A stretch of 64,000 bases of DNA from Ruegeria sp. A3M17 (GTDB taxonomy: Bacteria; Pseudomonadota; Alphaproteobacteria; Rhodobacterales; Rhodobacteraceae). Where the stretch lies: assembly GCF_003318255.1 (NCBI RefSeq), contig NZ_QOCF01000018.1:164950-228949 (forward strand), given 5' to 3'. This document shows, piece by piece, positions 1-9,058 of this stretch; the stretch's first letter is position 1, and every line of letters begins with the position of its first letter. The notes under the pieces were generated by a model. The model had not been told where the DNA came from, made no database searches, and saw only the letters and a list, made by a program, of their open reading frames with translations. The translations under genes were made by a program, and so were the position numbers.

Positions 1-110
1 TGCAGGGGTACGAGGGCGATCCTTGCGGCGAATGCGGAAACTACACGCTGGTGCGCAATGGCACCTGCATGAAGTGCAACACCTGCGGTTCGACCAGCGG
101 GTGTAGCTAA
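1..110 (+). CDS. nrdJ: B12-dependent ribonucleotide reductase, C-terminal tail (partial)
   Basis: Only the last 35 codons are inside the window; the frame starts at base 3 and ends at TAA 108-110. The tail carries the Cys-rich end typical of adenosylcobalamin-dependent class II reductases: a CGEC pair, then CMKCNTC and a final GC close to the stop. In the family this flexible tail re-reduces the active-site disulfide after each ribonucleotide reduction, and part of it may bind zinc. The rest of the gene lies upstream of the window. The identification rests on the Cys spacing and the sequence around it. It also implies that the cell makes or imports cobalamin, which matters for the corrinoid genes elsewhere in the window. 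Confidence 0.85.
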   Translation, partial: QGYEGDPCGECGNYTLVRNGTCMKCNTCGSTSGCS

Positions 111-137
111 GGAAAACGCCCCGTCAGGCGGGGTGTA

Positions 138-407
138 GGGATCAGGGTTTCCCCTCGGATGTCCGATCCCGACGAACACGGAGCAAGGCGTTGAGACTTA
201 CCAAATACGCCTTGGTCCACTCGGTCGACATGCCCGTGTCGACCGGGAACAGGGTGGGGCGGAATATTTGCTCTTTCCCACTCTCTCACGGGACGGGTGC
301 GCTCGTCCCATGCGACGTCCAGGCCGCAGGCAAACAAAACACCGGGCGGTCAACGAATGGAGCCTGGATGGCGAAACTGACAGGGGGCTTCGGCCCCCTT
401 TCTTTTT
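138..407 (+). ncRNA. Structured intergenic region ending in a terminator; candidate small RNA
   Basis: No convincing protein frame is present between nrdJ and base 654. The stretch holds several hairpins in a row: GGGATC (138-143) with GATCCC (165-170), enclosing TCGGA-TG-TCCGA; GTCGACA (224-230) with TGTCGAC (237-243); and an 8-bp stem 290-297/302-309 with a TGCG loop. It ends in a strong intrinsic terminator at 382-407. A small hairpin at 117-135 follows the nrdJ stop. This could be a separately transcribed small RNA or a long structured nrdJ 3' UTR. I do not recognise it as 6S, tmRNA, RNase P or SRP RNA, and the 5' end is a guess. Confidence 0.3.
382..407 (+). terminator. Rho-independent terminator
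   Basis: A perfect 7-bp stem AGGGGGC / GCCCCCT closes on a TTCG tetraloop and is followed by TTTCTTTTT. This is the strongest terminator in the first kilobase and would end either the nrdJ transcript or a small RNA made from the structured region before it. Confidence 0.85.
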
Positions 408-654
408 GCCCCCCGAGTCGGTGATTTAGGCAGGGCCTTGCCGGAACGGCACAGGCGCATCGGGCAAGAACCGCCGAAACGTGGATTGTATGTTTCGCCC
501 AGCGGTTGATTGCAGACGCGACTCGGACAAACACGCGGAGAATGGCGCGAAACAGGGTGTGTTGCCGGGTTGGGGTGACGACATTCATCGGTTTGGTGTC
601 TGTGGTGCCTGTCCGGACGAAAACACACACAAATACCACTTAGGAGGCATCACA

Positions 655-900
655 ATGAAACCGCAAAACCTGGCAATCATTTCCGCATTCGTATTGGGCC
701 TGCCGGCGATGGCTGCCGCGCAGTCCTCGGCGGACACCAACGGCGACGGAGTTCTGACCATAGAAGAAGTTCAGGCCGTTCTGCCCGAGGTTGACGCCGA
801 TGGTTTCTCGGCGATGGACGCCAACGGCGACGGGTCCCTGGACGCAGATGAAATTGCCATCGCACAGGAAGCAGGGTTGCTACCGCCCAGCAACGGCTAA
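655..900 (+). CDS. Small secreted EF-hand calcium-binding protein
   Basis: An 81-residue protein. Residues 1-22 form a signal peptide with a hydrophobic core and an AMAAA-Q cleavage site, so the mature chain of about 59 residues is periplasmic or secreted. Two canonical EF-hand loops follow: DTNGDGVLTIEE at 27-38 and DANGDGSLDADE at 55-66, each with Asp/Asn/Asp calcium ligands and the closing Glu. The start at 655 was chosen because AGGAGG lies at 642-647, seven bases upstream; the open frame continues upstream without a signal peptide. A paired EF-hand suggests a calcium-buffering or sensing role, but the partner is unknown. Confidence 0.85.
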   Translation: MKPQNLAIISAFVLGLPAMAAAQSSADTNGDGVLTIEEVQAVLPEVDADGFSAMDANGDGSLDADEIAIAQEAGLLPPSNG

Positions 901-915
901 TCCTGCGAAGGCATC

Positions 916-950
916 GGCGGCCCGTACCCCCACGGGCCGCCATATTTCAA
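916..950. terminator. Bidirectional terminator between convergent genes
   Basis: A perfect 10-bp stem GGCGGCCCGT (916-925) / ACGGGCCGCC (932-941) with a 6-base loop sits between the plus-strand EF-hand gene and the minus-strand methyltransferase gene, which end 55 bases apart. The plus-side tail (ATATTTC) is only weakly T-rich. Confidence 0.6.
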
Positions 951-954
951 TGGG

Positions 955-2499
955 TTACGCGGGCAAGTAAATGTTGAATCTACCGCGTAGTTCGGCATCC
1001 AAAAGCGGATCGAATCTGGCCGGAGACGGGGTCGAGAGAATCTCTTCCTTCCGGTTCACCGCCTTTTCGATCAAATCGGGTTTGCCAATTTCCACCCATT
1101 CTTTCGGGGACGACCGGTCGCCAAAGGTGGGATAGACATAGTCCGCCTGCATGCGGCTCAACGTTGCATCGGTTCCCAGATAGTGACCCGGTCCGCCGAT
1201 ACAGACTTCGGCCATCTGATCCAGTGCCAGCGTTTCGTCAGTCACTTCGATGCCGCGTACACAGCGTTGCGCTTGCCCGATAAGGTCATCGCTGAGGATC
1301 AGGCTTTCATGGCAGAATCCCAGCAGCGAGGCATGCATGCCTGCGGACTCATACACCATGTTCAGACCCGAAAGCCCGGCCATGACGTTCGAGCACATCT
1401 GCTCCCACCCGGCTTGCATGTCGGGCAGCTTCGCATCCGAAGCACCGGCGGCCGCGCCGCCCGGCAGGTCGTAGAAGTGGTGCATTTGGGCGCAGCCAGC
1501 TGTCAGTAGTGCTTGTTCGCCAGACCCGATGGACATCGCACCTGTGCGCAGATCAAGGCCAAAGGGCCAAGTTCCAAAAATCGCGGGGGCACCGGGGCTT
1601 ACGGCGTTTACGTAAACCAATCCGGCCAGGCATTCGGCGGTGGCCTGCGCGATAGCACCGGCGATTGTCGAGGGTGCGGTGGCACCGGCCATTCCGGCCG
1701 ACAGCAGCAAAACGGGCATGCCCGCCTTGATGCATTCCTCCATGACTTCACAGCTTTCGGTTGCAAATTTCATCGGCGGAACAACAAAGCAGTTCGAGTT
1801 CGACATAAAGGGCCGCTCACGCCACTTATCCTCGCCACCAGCGATCATGTGCAGCATCTCAATCGCCGGGGCAACATGGCTGGGTTCGGTGAAGGACGTG
1901 CCGATATGTTTGAACGTGCCGGATGTGGTGGCGTAGACGGTGTTCAAGTCCATTTCAAGGTTGTCCGCAATGTCGCGGCACACCATTGGGCGCTGAACAA
2001 AGTGAATGTTTTCAAGTTGTTCACAGATTCGGGATGCGTCGTGTAAGTCTTGAAGGGTCGAATCTCGGTATTCCTGCCCGTGCACGTCAACCATGCTGAC
2101 AGCTGCGCCGGCCGTGCCAAAGTGGACGCGGTTGCCCGACAGTTCCAGATCGGAATTGCCGTCCCGGGAATGCAAAGTGACCGAGCGATTGGCTTTGGCG
2201 ATCGTGTCTTCCACCAAAGCACGGGGGAAGCGGATACGCCCGTCGTCGCCCAAGATACAGCCAGCGCCCACAAGATAGTCGATCCCGCTTTGTGGGGCGT
2301 CCGCCAAACCAATGGTTTCCAGTGCGGTCAGTGCGGTCTGGTGGATGCGTTCAATCTGTGCCGGGGTCAGTACCTTCAGCGTGCCGCCCTCCATGCCGGG
2401 GCGGATCGGGCGCAGATGTTCGGGCAGCGCTGTGGCACGGGCTGCACGGCGCGCGGCACGACCGCCGCTGCGCGATGAGTTTCGGGTTTGTTTGTTCAT
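955..2499 (-). CDS. Trimethylamine methyltransferase (MttB) superfamily protein, non-pyrrolysine type
   Basis: A 514-residue MttB-superfamily protein. Members without pyrrolysine demethylate quaternary amines such as glycine betaine or proline betaine and pass the methyl group to a cognate corrinoid protein; the frame here is uninterrupted with no in-frame amber codon. The conserved fold runs from about residue 40 to the C-terminus. The first 30 residues are unusual, Ser/Arg/Ala-rich and strongly basic (RSGGRAARRAARA). The gene stands alone, convergent with the EF-hand gene. Its likely partners, an MtrH-like methyltransferase, a MetF-like reductase and a corrinoid activase, lie about 45 kb away. 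The substrate cannot be told from sequence alone. Confidence 0.85.
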   Translation of the reverse strand: MNKQTRNSSRSGGRAARRAARATALPEHLRPIRPGMEGGTLKVLTPAQIERIHQTALTALETIGLADAPQSGIDYLVGAGCILGDDGRIRFPRALVEDTIAKANRSVTLHSRDGNSDLELSGNRVHFGTAGAAVSMVDVHGQEYRDSTLQDLHDASRICEQLENIHFVQRPMVCRDIADNLEMDLNTVYATTSGTFKHIGTSFTEPSHVAPAIEMLHMIAGGEDKWRERPFMSNSNCFVVPPMKFATESCEVMEECIKAGMPVLLLSAGMAGATAPSTIAGAIAQATAECLAGLVYVNAVSPGAPAIFGTWPFGLDLRTGAMSIGSGEQALLTAGCAQMHHFYDLPGGAAAGASDAKLPDMQAGWEQMCSNVMAGLSGLNMVYESAGMHASLLGFCHESLILSDDLIGQAQRCVRGIEVTDETLALDQMAEVCIGGPGHYLGTDATLSRMQADYVYPTFGDRSSPKEWVEIGKPDLIEKAVNRKEEILSTPSPARFDPLLDAELRGRFNIYLPA

Positions 2500-2916
2500 A
2501 ATTTAAGGTCCGGTCGAGAAAGTACGTTCAGGGTGAGTGTACTCAGACCACAACCGGACGCCCACGCGCGGCACGCCCGCGATCCGCACCAATGGTACGG
2601 CTGATCAGGCGAATCTTCCAAACGTCACTTTGCATGCGGGTCCTCAATTGGTGATGCAAATTTTCTCAATACGAGGGCGCACAATCTGTCCTGTTTGCGA
2701 CCTGAGGGGCCAAAAACGAAGTGTTGTGCCTTGTCCGCATCACGTTCTTGCGGTGGGGTAAAGTTTTTTCCCGAATGTGGGAAAATCTGTTAAGCTTCCA
2801 TCACTTATTTAAGAGTGGTCCGTGATCTCAATGGATTTTTAACGATTGCAGACCAAGTTTTATGTGATGAAGTCCGTTATCTGTCGGGCGCGCTGCAAGG
2901 AATTTTGGAGAGGTTG
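2500..2916. other. Intergenic region, divergent, with one inverted repeat
   Basis: No gene is supported in these 417 bases between the divergent MttB-like and outer-membrane barrel genes. One perfect inverted repeat stands out: TTTTCCC (2766-2772), GAATGT, GGGAAAA (2779-2785). It is 131 bases before the barrel start and could be an operator or a leader hairpin. Confidence 0.4.
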
Positions 2917-3435
2917 ATGAAAGCCCTGATGGCCCTCATGACCACTTGCCTGACAATCGGCATTGCGCCGGTATATGCAGAGGATTGGACGGGGGCGTAT
3001 GCGGGCTTTAGCTTTGGCTATGCGGATGTAGATGGCCCAAATAACTCTGGCGGAAACGACACGACTTTTGGACCGCTTGTCGGTTATGACCATGACTTCG
3101 GGAATTTCGTTCTTGGCGGTGAGCTGGAATACAACCGGCTCTCGCTGGATCTGGGGCAGGGTGAAGGCAGCGTGGACAGTCTGACCCGACTTAAGTTGCG
3201 CGGTGGTTATGATTTCGGACCGGCCTTGGGCTATGTTGTTGTAGGCGCGGCCCGATTGGATGCGTCGCCCGAAAATGACACCGCTGCGGTTTACGGGATC
3301 GGGATTGCCTATCCCATTGGCGACAGTTTCGTCATCAGTGGTGAGGCCTTGCGTCAGAATTTTAACGACGTCACCCGAAGCCAGGGAGATATTGACGCCA
3401 ACGTGTTCAACCTGCGTACAACCTTCCGGTTTTAA
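2917..3435 (+). CDS. Outer-membrane beta-barrel protein (OmpA-like/porin family)
   Basis: A 172-residue protein. Residues 1-19 are a signal peptide (MKALMALMTTCLTIGIAPVYA region), followed by WTGAYAGFSFGY, the typical first strand of small alphaproteobacterial outer-membrane barrels. Alternating aromatic/Gly-rich strands continue to the end, and the chain ends in Phe (TTFRF), the outer-membrane insertion signature read by the BAM complex. The start at 2917 is preceded by GGAGAGG at 2907-2913; an open frame upstream has no signal peptide. Eight strands would fit the length. It resembles the porin-family barrels common in Rhodobacteraceae; no specific ligand is evident. Confidence 0.85.
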   Translation: MKALMALMTTCLTIGIAPVYAEDWTGAYAGFSFGYADVDGPNNSGGNDTTFGPLVGYDHDFGNFVLGGELEYNRLSLDLGQGEGSVDSLTRLKLRGGYDFGPALGYVVVGAARLDASPENDTAAVYGIGIAYPIGDSFVISGEALRQNFNDVTRSQGDIDANVFNLRTTFRF

Positions 3436-3441
3436 TGCCGT

Positions 3442-4629
3442 CTATTCCGCCGCGTGACTTTCTGCCAGGACGGCGGCGAAATCGCAAATCGTTCTGAGTG
3501 CTGCAGCAAAGCGGTCGTCATCAATTGTCATCGCAACGCGCACGTGCCCTTCCGCCGCGGTGCCAAAACTCTCACCGGGCATGACGGCAATTGCGTGTGT
3601 ATCCAGCAATGCGTTGGCGAATGCCTCACCGCTTAGCCCGGCTGCGCGGATGTCCAGCATCAGGTACATCGCACCCTGTGCCGGTACCAGGCCGATGGTG
3701 TTCTGGGTGGCAAGAATCTCGACCGCCAATGCGCGACGGCGCCGGAACGGCGCCGCGATTTCCTCTTCAAGATCATGGCCCGCGCTCAAGGCAAAACTGG
3801 CGGCGTCCTGAATGAACCCGGGCACGCCGTAAGTTGTGTGCGTTGCCAGATTGATGAGATGGGCGATCACCTCCTCAGGGCCGACCACCCAACCGCATCG
3901 GGACCCGGTCATCGCATGCGACTTGGACATCGAACCAACGACCAAAGTACGTTCGGCCATTTCGGGCAGGGTACGTGGTGAGATATGCTCACCTTCCCAG
4001 ACCTGCGTGTCATAAACCTCATCCGAGATCAGCCACAGGTCGCGGTCACGGCAAACACCTGCGATACCGTTCAGCGTCTCGCGGGAATATACGACGCCAG
4101 TGGGGTTGTTCGGGCTGTTGATCAACAGCGAAACCGCACCATCTGCCGCCGCATCGATCTGCTGCGCGCGCGGCTGGAATGCATCCTCGGCGGTAGTCTG
4201 GATGGCGCAGGCTGTCGCACCGGCGCCTCGGATCGTGCCAGGGTAAGTCGCGTAATAGGGATCGAGATACAGGCCGATATCACCGGGATTGCACACCGCC
4301 ACGTGGGCTGCGAATAGCGCAGATTGGCCGCCCGGAGTGATCAACACGTTGTTTCGGCTTGTCTTCTGACCGGTGCGGGCCTGAATGCGCGCGGCAACAG
4401 TGTCGCGCAGCAAATCCGACCCGGGCACAACGGCATAGCCCGTGTTTCCCTGACGTGCCGATAGATCCATGGCATCCAGAATGGTCGGGTGCGTGCGAAT
4501 GTCATGCTCACCAATGGTGAGTTCAGTAATGACGTGCCCTTCGCTGATCATCCGGCGCGCGCGGTAAAATACATCCCACCCATCACTGCCACCTCCGGTC
4601 AGATGAGTGATACGCTGCGACAGTTTCAT
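3442..4629 (-). CDS. PLP-dependent class I/II aminotransferase
   Basis: A 395-residue fold-type I aminotransferase. Family motifs are clear: NSPNNPTG at 171-178, SDEVY at 202-206 (Asp contacts the pyridine nitrogen), and SMSKSHAMTG around 233-242, with Lys236 as the Schiff-base lysine, followed by RCGW. GGAG lies six bases before the ATG. The specific amino donor cannot be assigned; neighbours give no pathway hint, since the gene is convergent with the barrel gene and followed upstream by an unrelated YjbR-like gene. Confidence 0.9.
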   Translation of the reverse strand: MKLSQRITHLTGGGSDGWDVFYRARRMISEGHVITELTIGEHDIRTHPTILDAMDLSARQGNTGYAVVPGSDLLRDTVAARIQARTGQKTSRNNVLITPGGQSALFAAHVAVCNPGDIGLYLDPYYATYPGTIRGAGATACAIQTTAEDAFQPRAQQIDAAADGAVSLLINSPNNPTGVVYSRETLNGIAGVCRDRDLWLISDEVYDTQVWEGEHISPRTLPEMAERTLVVGSMSKSHAMTGSRCGWVVGPEEVIAHLINLATHTTYGVPGFIQDAASFALSAGHDLEEEIAAPFRRRRALAVEILATQNTIGLVPAQGAMYLMLDIRAAGLSGEAFANALLDTHAIAVMPGESFGTAAEGHVRVAMTIDDDRFAAALRTICDFAAVLAESHAAE

Positions 4630-4687
4630 GGCACGCTCCGATTTTGTCTTCAGCGCAGAATGGGCCAGAGGCGTTGAAAAATGTCAA

Positions 4688-5032
4688 TCAGCTTCGTGGG
4701 GGTAAAGTAGACTGCACTTTTTTCGTCAGGGAAGACCGCACCAGATCGTAGGATGTGGCCAGCCGATGACGCAGCTCATCCTCGTCACAGTCAAACGGCA
4801 GCCGGATCCAGCTGCGGTGAAAATAGGGGGCCTTCGTGCCAATTCCGGCGTCTATCAGCATCTGAGCCGTCTCGATATCAGGCGTTTTGACGGACACGCC
4901 ATCGTTGGCAGCGCCGATGCAGGCAAACATCTTGCCGCCAACCTTCCAGGCATCATGGCCTCCGCCCCAAGGGTCGGAAAGGTCAGCGCCTGGAAACGTG
5001 CGGCAGATTGAATTGACGAATTCTCGGCTCAT
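4688..5032 (-). CDS. MmcQ/YjbR family protein
   Basis: About 114 residues from the MSREF start. The core WGGGHDAWKVGGKMFA followed by a Lys/Thr-rich segment and YFHRSWIRLP matches the MmcQ/YjbR fold, a small alpha/beta domain thought to bind DNA or ligands, with no established enzyme activity. The frame extends a further 20 codons to an ATG at 5092, but family members normally begin at the chosen Met. No Shine-Dalgarno is strong at either start, so the N-terminus is uncertain. Confidence 0.8.
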   Translation of the reverse strand: MSREFVNSICRTFPGADLSDPWGGGHDAWKVGGKMFACIGAANDGVSVKTPDIETAQMLIDAGIGTKAPYFHRSWIRLPFDCDEDELRHRLATSYDLVRSSLTKKVQSTLPPRS

Positions 5033-5247
5033 GGCCGAAAGGGTGCGCGACCTTGAGATTGAACTCAAGTCTTGGCTGAACGCGTTGTCCATGCTAGGGG
5101 AAGGACATGAACCGTATGACCTGCATCATTATCTGCTGCATTACCTGCTGATTTATCAAGCGGGCCGGTTTCTTTCGTTTTCATCCCTGAGACAAGTTGC
5201 TAAGCCCGCGCCAAGCGCAAGCATTTGCTGTCTTTAGGAGCCGACCG

Positions 5248-6645
5248 ATGACAACGATCAAACTGCACAACACACGGACGCGGACGAAAGAAGAATTTGT
5301 TCCGATCGATCCTGAAAACGTGCAGATGTATGTCTGCGGACCCACGGTCTATGATCGCGCCCATCTGGGCAATGCGCGACCCGTGGTGGTGTTTGACGTG
5401 CTCTATCGTTTGCTGCGCCATGTCTACGGCGTGGATCACGTGACCTATGTACGCAATTTCACCGACGTGGATGACAAGATCAACGCGACCGCGCTGGCAC
5501 GTCAGAAGGCGGGTGCCGAGGGGACGCTGGAGCAGTTGGTGCAAGAGCGTTCGGATGAAACCATCGGCTGGTATCTGCATGACATGGGCGCGTTGGGCGC
5601 GCTTGAGCCCGACGAGATGCCCCGTGCGACTCAGTACATCGCGCAAATGGTTGCGATGATTAAGGATTTGATCGCGAAGGGTCACGCCTACGCAGCCGAA
5701 GGGCACGTTCTGTTCGCGGTTGATAGCTGGAAGGAACACTACGGCGCTTTGTCTGGTCGCTCCGTCGATGACATGATCGCCGGTGCCCGGGTTGAGGTTG
5801 CGCCCTACAAGCGGAACCCGATGGATTTCGTGCTGTGGAAGCCCTCGACCGATGAGTTGCCGGGGTGGGACAGCCCTTGGGGCCGTGGTCGTCCGGGTTG
5901 GCACATCGAATGCTCGGCCATGAGCTATGAGCTGTTGGGTGAGAGCTTTGATATTCACGGCGGCGGCAACGACCTGATGTTCCCGCATCATGAAAACGAG
6001 ATCGCCCAGAGCAAATGCGCCCATCCGCATGGTGAGTTCGCGCGGTACTGGCTGCACAATGAGATGTTGCAGGTGGAAGGCAAGAAGATGTCCAAATCGC
6101 TGGGCAACTTCTTCACCGTACATGACTTGCTGGAACAGGGCGTGCCGGGTGAGGTGATCCGCTTTGTCTTTCTGCAGACCCACTATCGCAAGCCGATGGA
6201 CTGGACCGAGAAAAAGGCCCGTGAGGCTGAGGCGACGCTGCGCAAGTGGCGGGCGCTGACAGCGGGCATCGAGCCCGCCGCCAGCGCTGCACCCGCAGTC
6301 GTTGCTGCGCTAGGGGACGACCTGAACACGGCGGGTGCTTTGGCGGAGTTGCACCGTTTGGCGGCGGATGGTGATGCGGCCTCGTTGCTGGCTGGTGCTC
6401 AGTTACTTGGTCTGTTGTCGCAAGAAATGGGTGCTTGGGCTGATACGGCTTCGGTGGATCTTTCATCTCATGTAGACAGATTGTCTGATGCGCGGGCGAG
6501 TGCAATGCAGAGCAAAGACTTCTCGGAAGTCGATCGCCTAAAGGCAGCTTACCTGGCCGCTGGTCTGGAAGTACGGATGAGCAAGGACGGTGTTGAACTG
6601 GTTCCAGGCACCGGGTTCGATGCGGCTAAGCTGGAGGGCGTATGA
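5248..6645 (+). CDS. cysS: Cysteinyl-tRNA synthetase
   Basis: A 465-residue class Ia aminoacyl-tRNA synthetase (the E. coli enzyme is 461). It charges tRNA-Cys with cysteine using ATP. Visible motifs are the zinc-ligand Cys30 in the [10 protein letters not shown] strand, the HIGH-type HLGN at 39-42, the second Cys in WHIECSAMS, the metal-binding [15 protein letters not shown], and KMSKS at 280-284. The start has TAGGAG at 5235-5240, seven bases upstream. It is the first gene of a tightly packed set: its stop overlaps the start of cimA. Confidence 0.97.
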   Translation: MTTIKLHNTRTRTKEEFVPIDPENVQMYVCGPTVYDRAHLGNARPVVVFDVLYRLLRHVYGVDHVTYVRNFTDVDDKINATALARQKAGAEGTLEQLVQERSDETIGWYLHDMGALGALEPDEMPRATQYIAQMVAMIKDLIAKGHAYAAEGHVLFAVDSWKEHYGALSGRSVDDMIAGARVEVAPYKRNPMDFVLWKPSTDELPGWDSPWGRGRPGWHIECSAMSYELLGESFDIHGGGNDLMFPHHENEIAQSKCAHPHGEFARYWLHNEMLQVEGKKMSKSLGNFFTVHDLLEQGVPGEVIRFVFLQTHYRKPMDWTEKKAREAEATLRKWRALTAGIEPAASAAPAVVAALGDDLNTAGALAELHRLAADGDAASLLAGAQLLGLLSQEMGAWADTASVDLSSHVDRLSDARASAMQSKDFSEVDRLKAAYLAAGLEVRMSKDGVELVPGTGFDAAKLEGV

Positions 6646-8279
6646 TGACCAAAGAACGCCTCTACCTCTACGACACCACGTTGCGCGACGGGCAGCAAAC
6701 GCAGGGGGTGCAGTTCTCGACCGCTGAGAAGGTGCAGATCGCGCAGGCTCTGGACGAGTTGGGCGTGGACTATATCGAGGGCGGCTGGCCGGGGGCGAAC
6801 CCGACGGACAGCGCGTTTTTTGATGCGGCTCCCAAAACGTCGGCCTGCTTGACCGCGTTTGGGATGACCAAGCGATCGGGCCGGTCGGCTGAGAATGACG
6901 ATGTTCTGGCGGCGGTGATGAACGCGGGTACGCGGGCTGTGTGTCTGGTGGGTAAGTCACACGATTATCACGTGACGGGTGCGCTCGGCATCTCGCTTGA
7001 GGAGAATGTCGAGAACGTCCGTGCCTCGGTTGCGCATATTGTGGCGCAGGGGCGCGAGGCGTTGTTTGATGCCGAGCATTTCTTTGACGGCTACAAGGAC
7101 AATCCAACCTATGCGCTTGAGGTTTGCCAGGCCGCGATGGATGCCGGTGCGCGCTGGGTTGTTCTGTGCGACACCAATGGCGGCGCTTTGCCCGCGGAGG
7201 TGTCTCGGATTGTGTCCGAGATGGTCGCGGCGGGCCTGCCGGGGGACCGGCTGGGTATCCATACTCATAACGATACGGAAAACGCGGTGGCCTGTACTTT
7301 GGCGGCTGTCGATGCAGGGGCGCGGCAGGTTCAGGGAACCTTGAACGGATTGGGAGAGCGTTGCGGAAATGCGAACCTGACCTCATTGATACCGACGCTG
7401 CTGCAGAAAGAACCTTATGCATCGAGCTTTGACATCGGCGTCAGTGTCGAGGCGCTGGCGGGTCTGACCCGCGTCAGCCGCATGCTGGACGAGATCCTGA
7501 ACCGAGTGCCCAGCAAGCAATCAGCCTATGTCGGGGCGTCCGCATTTGCGCACAAGGCAGGGCTGCATGCCAGCGCGATCCTCAAGGACCCGACGACCTA
7601 CGAACATGTGGATCCGGCGTCGGTTGGGAACACACGGATCATTCCGATGTCAAACCAGGCGGGGCAGTCGAACCTGCGCCAGCGCTTGATCGAGGCCGGT
7701 TTGTCGGTCGAACCCGGTGACCCGGCCTTGGGCCGTATCCTCGAGCGGATCAAGCTGCGCGAGGCGGAAGGTTATTCCTACGACACCGCGCAGGCCAGCT
7801 TTGAGCTTCTGGCGCGGGACGAACTGGGTCAACTGCCCGAGTTCTTCGAGGTCAAGCGTTATAAAGTCACCGTTGAACGGCGCAAGAACAAGTACAACAA
7901 GATGGTCAGCTTGTCCGAGGCCGTTGTTGTGGTGAAGGTCGATGGTGAAAAGAAGCTGTCGGTCAGCGAGTCTCTGGATGGGTCCGGCGGTGACCGGGGT
8001 CCAGTGAACGCGCTGGCCAAGGCGCTGGCCAAAGATCTTGGACAGTATTCGCGGATTCTGGACGATATGCACTTGGTCGACTTCAAGGTGCGTATCACGC
8101 AGGGCGGCACCGAGGCTGTGACCCGCGTCATCATCGACAGCGAAGACGGGCAGGGGCGCCGGTGGTCCACTGTCGGCGTCAGTGCGAACATAGTCGACGC
8201 CTCGTTCGAGGCACTGCTGGACGCGATCCAATGGAAACTGGTGCGTGATTGTGGGCCGCAAACGGCGGTGGCTGAGTGA
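6645..8279 (+). CDS. cimA: (R)-citramalate synthase
   Basis: A 544-residue enzyme of the alpha-isopropylmalate/homocitrate synthase superfamily. It condenses pyruvate with acetyl-CoA to citramalate, the threonine-independent route to 2-oxobutyrate and isoleucine. DTTLRDG lies near residue 10, the metal-binding HTHND in the middle of the TIM barrel, and GLGERCGNANL follows; the last 130 residues form the LeuA-type regulatory dimer domain. Two adjacent ATGs exist (6642 and 6645). The second is preferred because GGAGGG at 6633-6638 is then six bases away. The stop of cysS overlaps the start and the next gene overlaps the stop, indicating translational coupling. Confidence 0.93.
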   Translation: MTKERLYLYDTTLRDGQQTQGVQFSTAEKVQIAQALDELGVDYIEGGWPGANPTDSAFFDAAPKTSACLTAFGMTKRSGRSAENDDVLAAVMNAGTRAVCLVGKSHDYHVTGALGISLEENVENVRASVAHIVAQGREALFDAEHFFDGYKDNPTYALEVCQAAMDAGARWVVLCDTNGGALPAEVSRIVSEMVAAGLPGDRLGIHTHNDTENAVACTLAAVDAGARQVQGTLNGLGERCGNANLTSLIPTLLQKEPYASSFDIGVSVEALAGLTRVSRMLDEILNRVPSKQSAYVGASAFAHKAGLHASAILKDPTTYEHVDPASVGNTRIIPMSNQAGQSNLRQRLIEAGLSVEPGDPALGRILERIKLREAEGYSYDTAQASFELLARDELGQLPEFFEVKRYKVTVERRKNKYNKMVSLSEAVVVVKVDGEKKLSVSESLDGSGGDRGPVNALAKALAKDLGQYSRILDDMHLVDFKVRITQGGTEAVTRVIIDSEDGQGRRWSTVGVSANIVDASFEALLDAIQWKLVRDCGPQTAVAE

Positions 8280-9058
8280 GCGCGCCATTTGACGATGACG
8301 TCAAGGCCTGTGCCGCGCTGTTGCATCGGGCCGATCCTGACCGGTTCATGGCGGCCATGGCGGCCCCGGTTTCCGCACGGGCGGTGTTGTTTCCGATCTA
8401 TGCGCTGAACATCGAAGTCGCCCGGGCACCCTGGGTGACGCAAGAGCCGATGATTGCCGAGATGCGCCTGCAATGGTGGCGCGATGCGTTGCAAGAAATT
8501 GCCGAAGGTCCGACTGTTCGCCGGCATGAGGTCGTCACACCGCTGTCGCGTGTCTTGTCCCCTCATCTTGCGTCGATGATGGATGAATATGTGGCCGTCA
8601 GGCGTTGGGATATTTATCGCGACCCGTTCGAAGACGAAGATCATTTCGACGCGTACATAAACCACAGCGCGGGCACGCTTACGGTGGTAGCAGCACAGGC
8701 GCTGGGGTCGGCAGATGAGGATGTCGTGCGGGACTTTGGCTATGCCGTTGGGGTCGCCAACTGGTTGCGCGCCATCCCGGACCTCGAAGCACGCGGGCGA
8801 ATTCCGCTGTTGGATGGAACGCCTGCGGGTGTTCAGCGTCTGGCTGAAAAAGCGTACGGGCGGTTGAAACGGGCGCGGACACAGCGGCGCTCGGTTTCGG
8901 TAAAAGCCGCCGCTGCGCTGCATGCGGGTTGGCAAACCGAATTGGTTCTAAAGCAGGTCATTGCGCGCCCGGACAGGGTCGCCTCAGGAACCCTTGGGCC
9001 GGGTGAAATCCGCCGCCGCCTGTCATTGATGGTGCAGGCGGCAACGGGGCGCTGGTAG
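8276..9058 (+). CDS. Squalene/phytoene synthase family protein
   Basis: A 260-residue all-alpha isoprenoid-synthase-fold protein starting at GTG, which overlaps the cimA stop by four bases (GTGA). The blocks MRLQWWRDAL, near residue 65, and LRAIPDLEARGRIPLL, near 165, are the family landmarks. The usual first Asp-rich catalytic motif of true phytoene synthases is not obvious. The protein looks closer to the NDUFAF6-like branch, whose mitochondrial member helps assemble respiratory complex I. A carotenoid or squalene role is possible but there are no crt or hpn genes nearby. Catalytic activity is therefore uncertain. Confidence 0.8.
   Translation: MSAPFDDDVKACAALLHRADPDRFMAAMAAPVSARAVLFPIYALNIEVARAPWVTQEPMIAEMRLQWWRDALQEIAEGPTVRRHEVVTPLSRVLSPHLASMMDEYVAVRRWDIYRDPFEDEDHFDAYINHSAGTLTVVAAQALGSADEDVVRDFGYAVGVANWLRAIPDLEARGRIPLLDGTPAGVQRLAEKAYGRLKRARTQRRSVSVKAAAALHAGWQTELVLKQVIARPDRVASGTLGPGEIRRRLSLMVQAATGRW

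Noticed and set aside
111..407. 6S RNA, tmRNA or SRP RNA
   Set aside because: The conserved cores of these RNAs were not found; only generic hairpins and a terminator are visible, so no family was assigned.
8276..9058. Phytoene synthase CrtB
   Set aside because: No other carotenoid genes are present and the Asp-rich catalytic motifs are not clear, so only the family name is given.
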